This document shows positions 63,452-64,000 of a stretch of DNA of 64,000 nt, one piece after another. The notes beneath the pieces are model-generated. The model was given only the letters and a program-made list of their open reading frames with translations. It was not told where the DNA came from and made no database searches. Position 1 is the first letter of the stretch; each line of letters starts with the position of its first letter. The DNA is taken from the NCBI GenBank assembly GCA_965250245.1, contig OZ252296.1, positions 2,666,001-2,730,000 on the forward strand, given 5' to 3'. The DNA is from JABDIP01 sp965250245 (GTDB lineage: Bacteria; Pseudomonadota; Alphaproteobacteria; DSM-16000; Inquilinaceae). A program made the translations under genes and the position numbers.

Positions 63452-64000
63452 TCATGGCCGGGCCCGGTTTGCGCGCAGCAGTTCTTCAACGAACGCGCGG
63501 GCCGCGGCGACCGCCTCCTCCGAATCCACTAAGACTGTGTCGGGGGCAACGGCGGCGGAGGGCGGGATGTCCGGGTCCGCCGGGCCGACCGAGAGCTGCG
63601 GCGGCGCCACGAGGGCGCCCGCCTCCCGGTCCAGCCGTCCCAGTTCGGCGATGGCGTCGCGCTGGTCGATGTCGAGGCGGTTTAAATCGCCGCGCAGCGC
63701 CCGTACCGCGGCCGGCAGGCTGGAGACCGGATCGATCAGCCGCAGCCTCTCGGTGTTGCGCAGCTCCAGCCGGGTCCGGGTTTCGGCCCGCTCCAGGGCG
63801 TTGATCTCGGATTGCAGCCGCTGCCGGTCGATGCGGTTGGCCTGGATCGCGGTCGGCGCGCGGATTGCCTGATAACGGTCGCTCAGCGCGTCCTGGGCCG
63901 CCGCCGGACCGGGAACGCCAAGCATCGGCAGGATGACCGCCACGGTTGCAAGTGCTCGCAGTGATTTTCGCAGTTTGTTTTGACGCGTTCTCTTCGGCAT
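63452..64000 (-). CDS. Periplasmic coiled-coil protein of unknown function
   Basis: The frame begins with ATG at 63998-64000, exactly at the window edge, giving 182 residues, though the true start could lie further upstream. A twin-basic N-terminus and signal peptide (SLRALATVAVILPMLG, ending AAA) are followed by a helical segment rich in Arg, Leu and Glu (about 55-130) that looks like a coiled coil, then a Pro/Ala-rich tail. No family was recognised. It is convergent with tRNA-Asn. Confidence 0.7.
   Translation of the reverse strand: MPKRTRQNKLRKSLRALATVAVILPMLGVPGPAAAQDALSDRYQAIRAPTAIQANRIDRQRLQSEINALERAETRTRLELRNTERLRLIDPVSSLPAAVRALRGDLNRLDIDQRDAIAELGRLDREAGALVAPPQLSVGPADPDIPPSAAVAPDTVLVDSEEAVAAARAFVEELLRANRARP

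Overview
The window is high-GC chromosomal DNA of an alphaproteobacterium, most like the Rhodospirillales. This rests on gene order and protein resemblance; no marker gene for a genus is present. Diagnostic neighbourhoods are ssb-gyrA-coaD, uvrA opposite ssb, yajC-secD-secF followed by NDUFAF3/NDUFAF6-like genes, serS-surE-pcm-nlpD, tatABC, scpAB-nagZ-SPOR-dgt, and pcm2-rhodanese-tolC-popZ-valS. No replication origin, CRISPR array, prophage or complete insertion sequence was seen.

Layout. 0-2.9 kb: end of a peptide ABC ATPase, a methyltransferase, a TetR regulator divergent from a carboxymuconolactone-decarboxylase/glutaredoxin pair with matching palindromic operators. 3.1-7.1 kb: a lower-GC patch with a lone 1.1 kb-codon KAP-type P-loop NTPase carrying an N-terminal EVE/PUA-like region, a gene-poor stretch and a decayed tRNA-Lys copy. 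7.1-9.3 kb: a dihydrolipoamide dehydrogenase homologue and a four-gene tRNA cluster in which three members have abnormal architecture. 9.6-21 kb: coaD, gyrA, LysE, ssb, then AraC regulator, esterase, GST and uvrA. 21-25.3 kb: two secreted proteins made of 7 and 19 copies of a four-cysteine acidic repeat, plus a periplasmic protein. 25.6-30.7 kb: trmFO, a PuuD-like membrane protein, unknowns, and homologues of two complex I assembly factors. 30.7-47.3 kb: the Sec, Tat, chromosome-condensation and envelope core, with a VCBS-like domain in SecD and an orphan ABC ATPase. 47.3-54.5 kb: panE-like, globin, LysR, erpA, xth, small membrane proteins, GNAT and SnoaL-like genes. 54.5-64 kb: ilvD, a TIMP-like secreted protein, valS, popZ, tolC, rhodanese, second pcm, tRNA-Cys, tRNA-Asn and a periplasmic coiled-coil protein.

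How the genes work together. Most are housekeeping: replication and repair (gyrA, ssb, uvrA, xth, scpAB, dgt), translation (serS, valS, trmFO, tRNAs), export (yajC-secDF, tatABC, tolC), envelope and division (nlpD-like, SPOR, nagZ, popZ), isoaspartate repair (two pcm genes) and stationary-phase survival (surE). Several neighbours are translationally coupled by GTGA or ATGA overlaps. Intergenic gaps are studded with at least five families of short palindromic repeats, one pair nested. The items most worth following are the abnormal tRNA cluster with its pseudogene, the SecD-VCBS fusion, the four-cysteine repeat proteins and the KAP NTPase.
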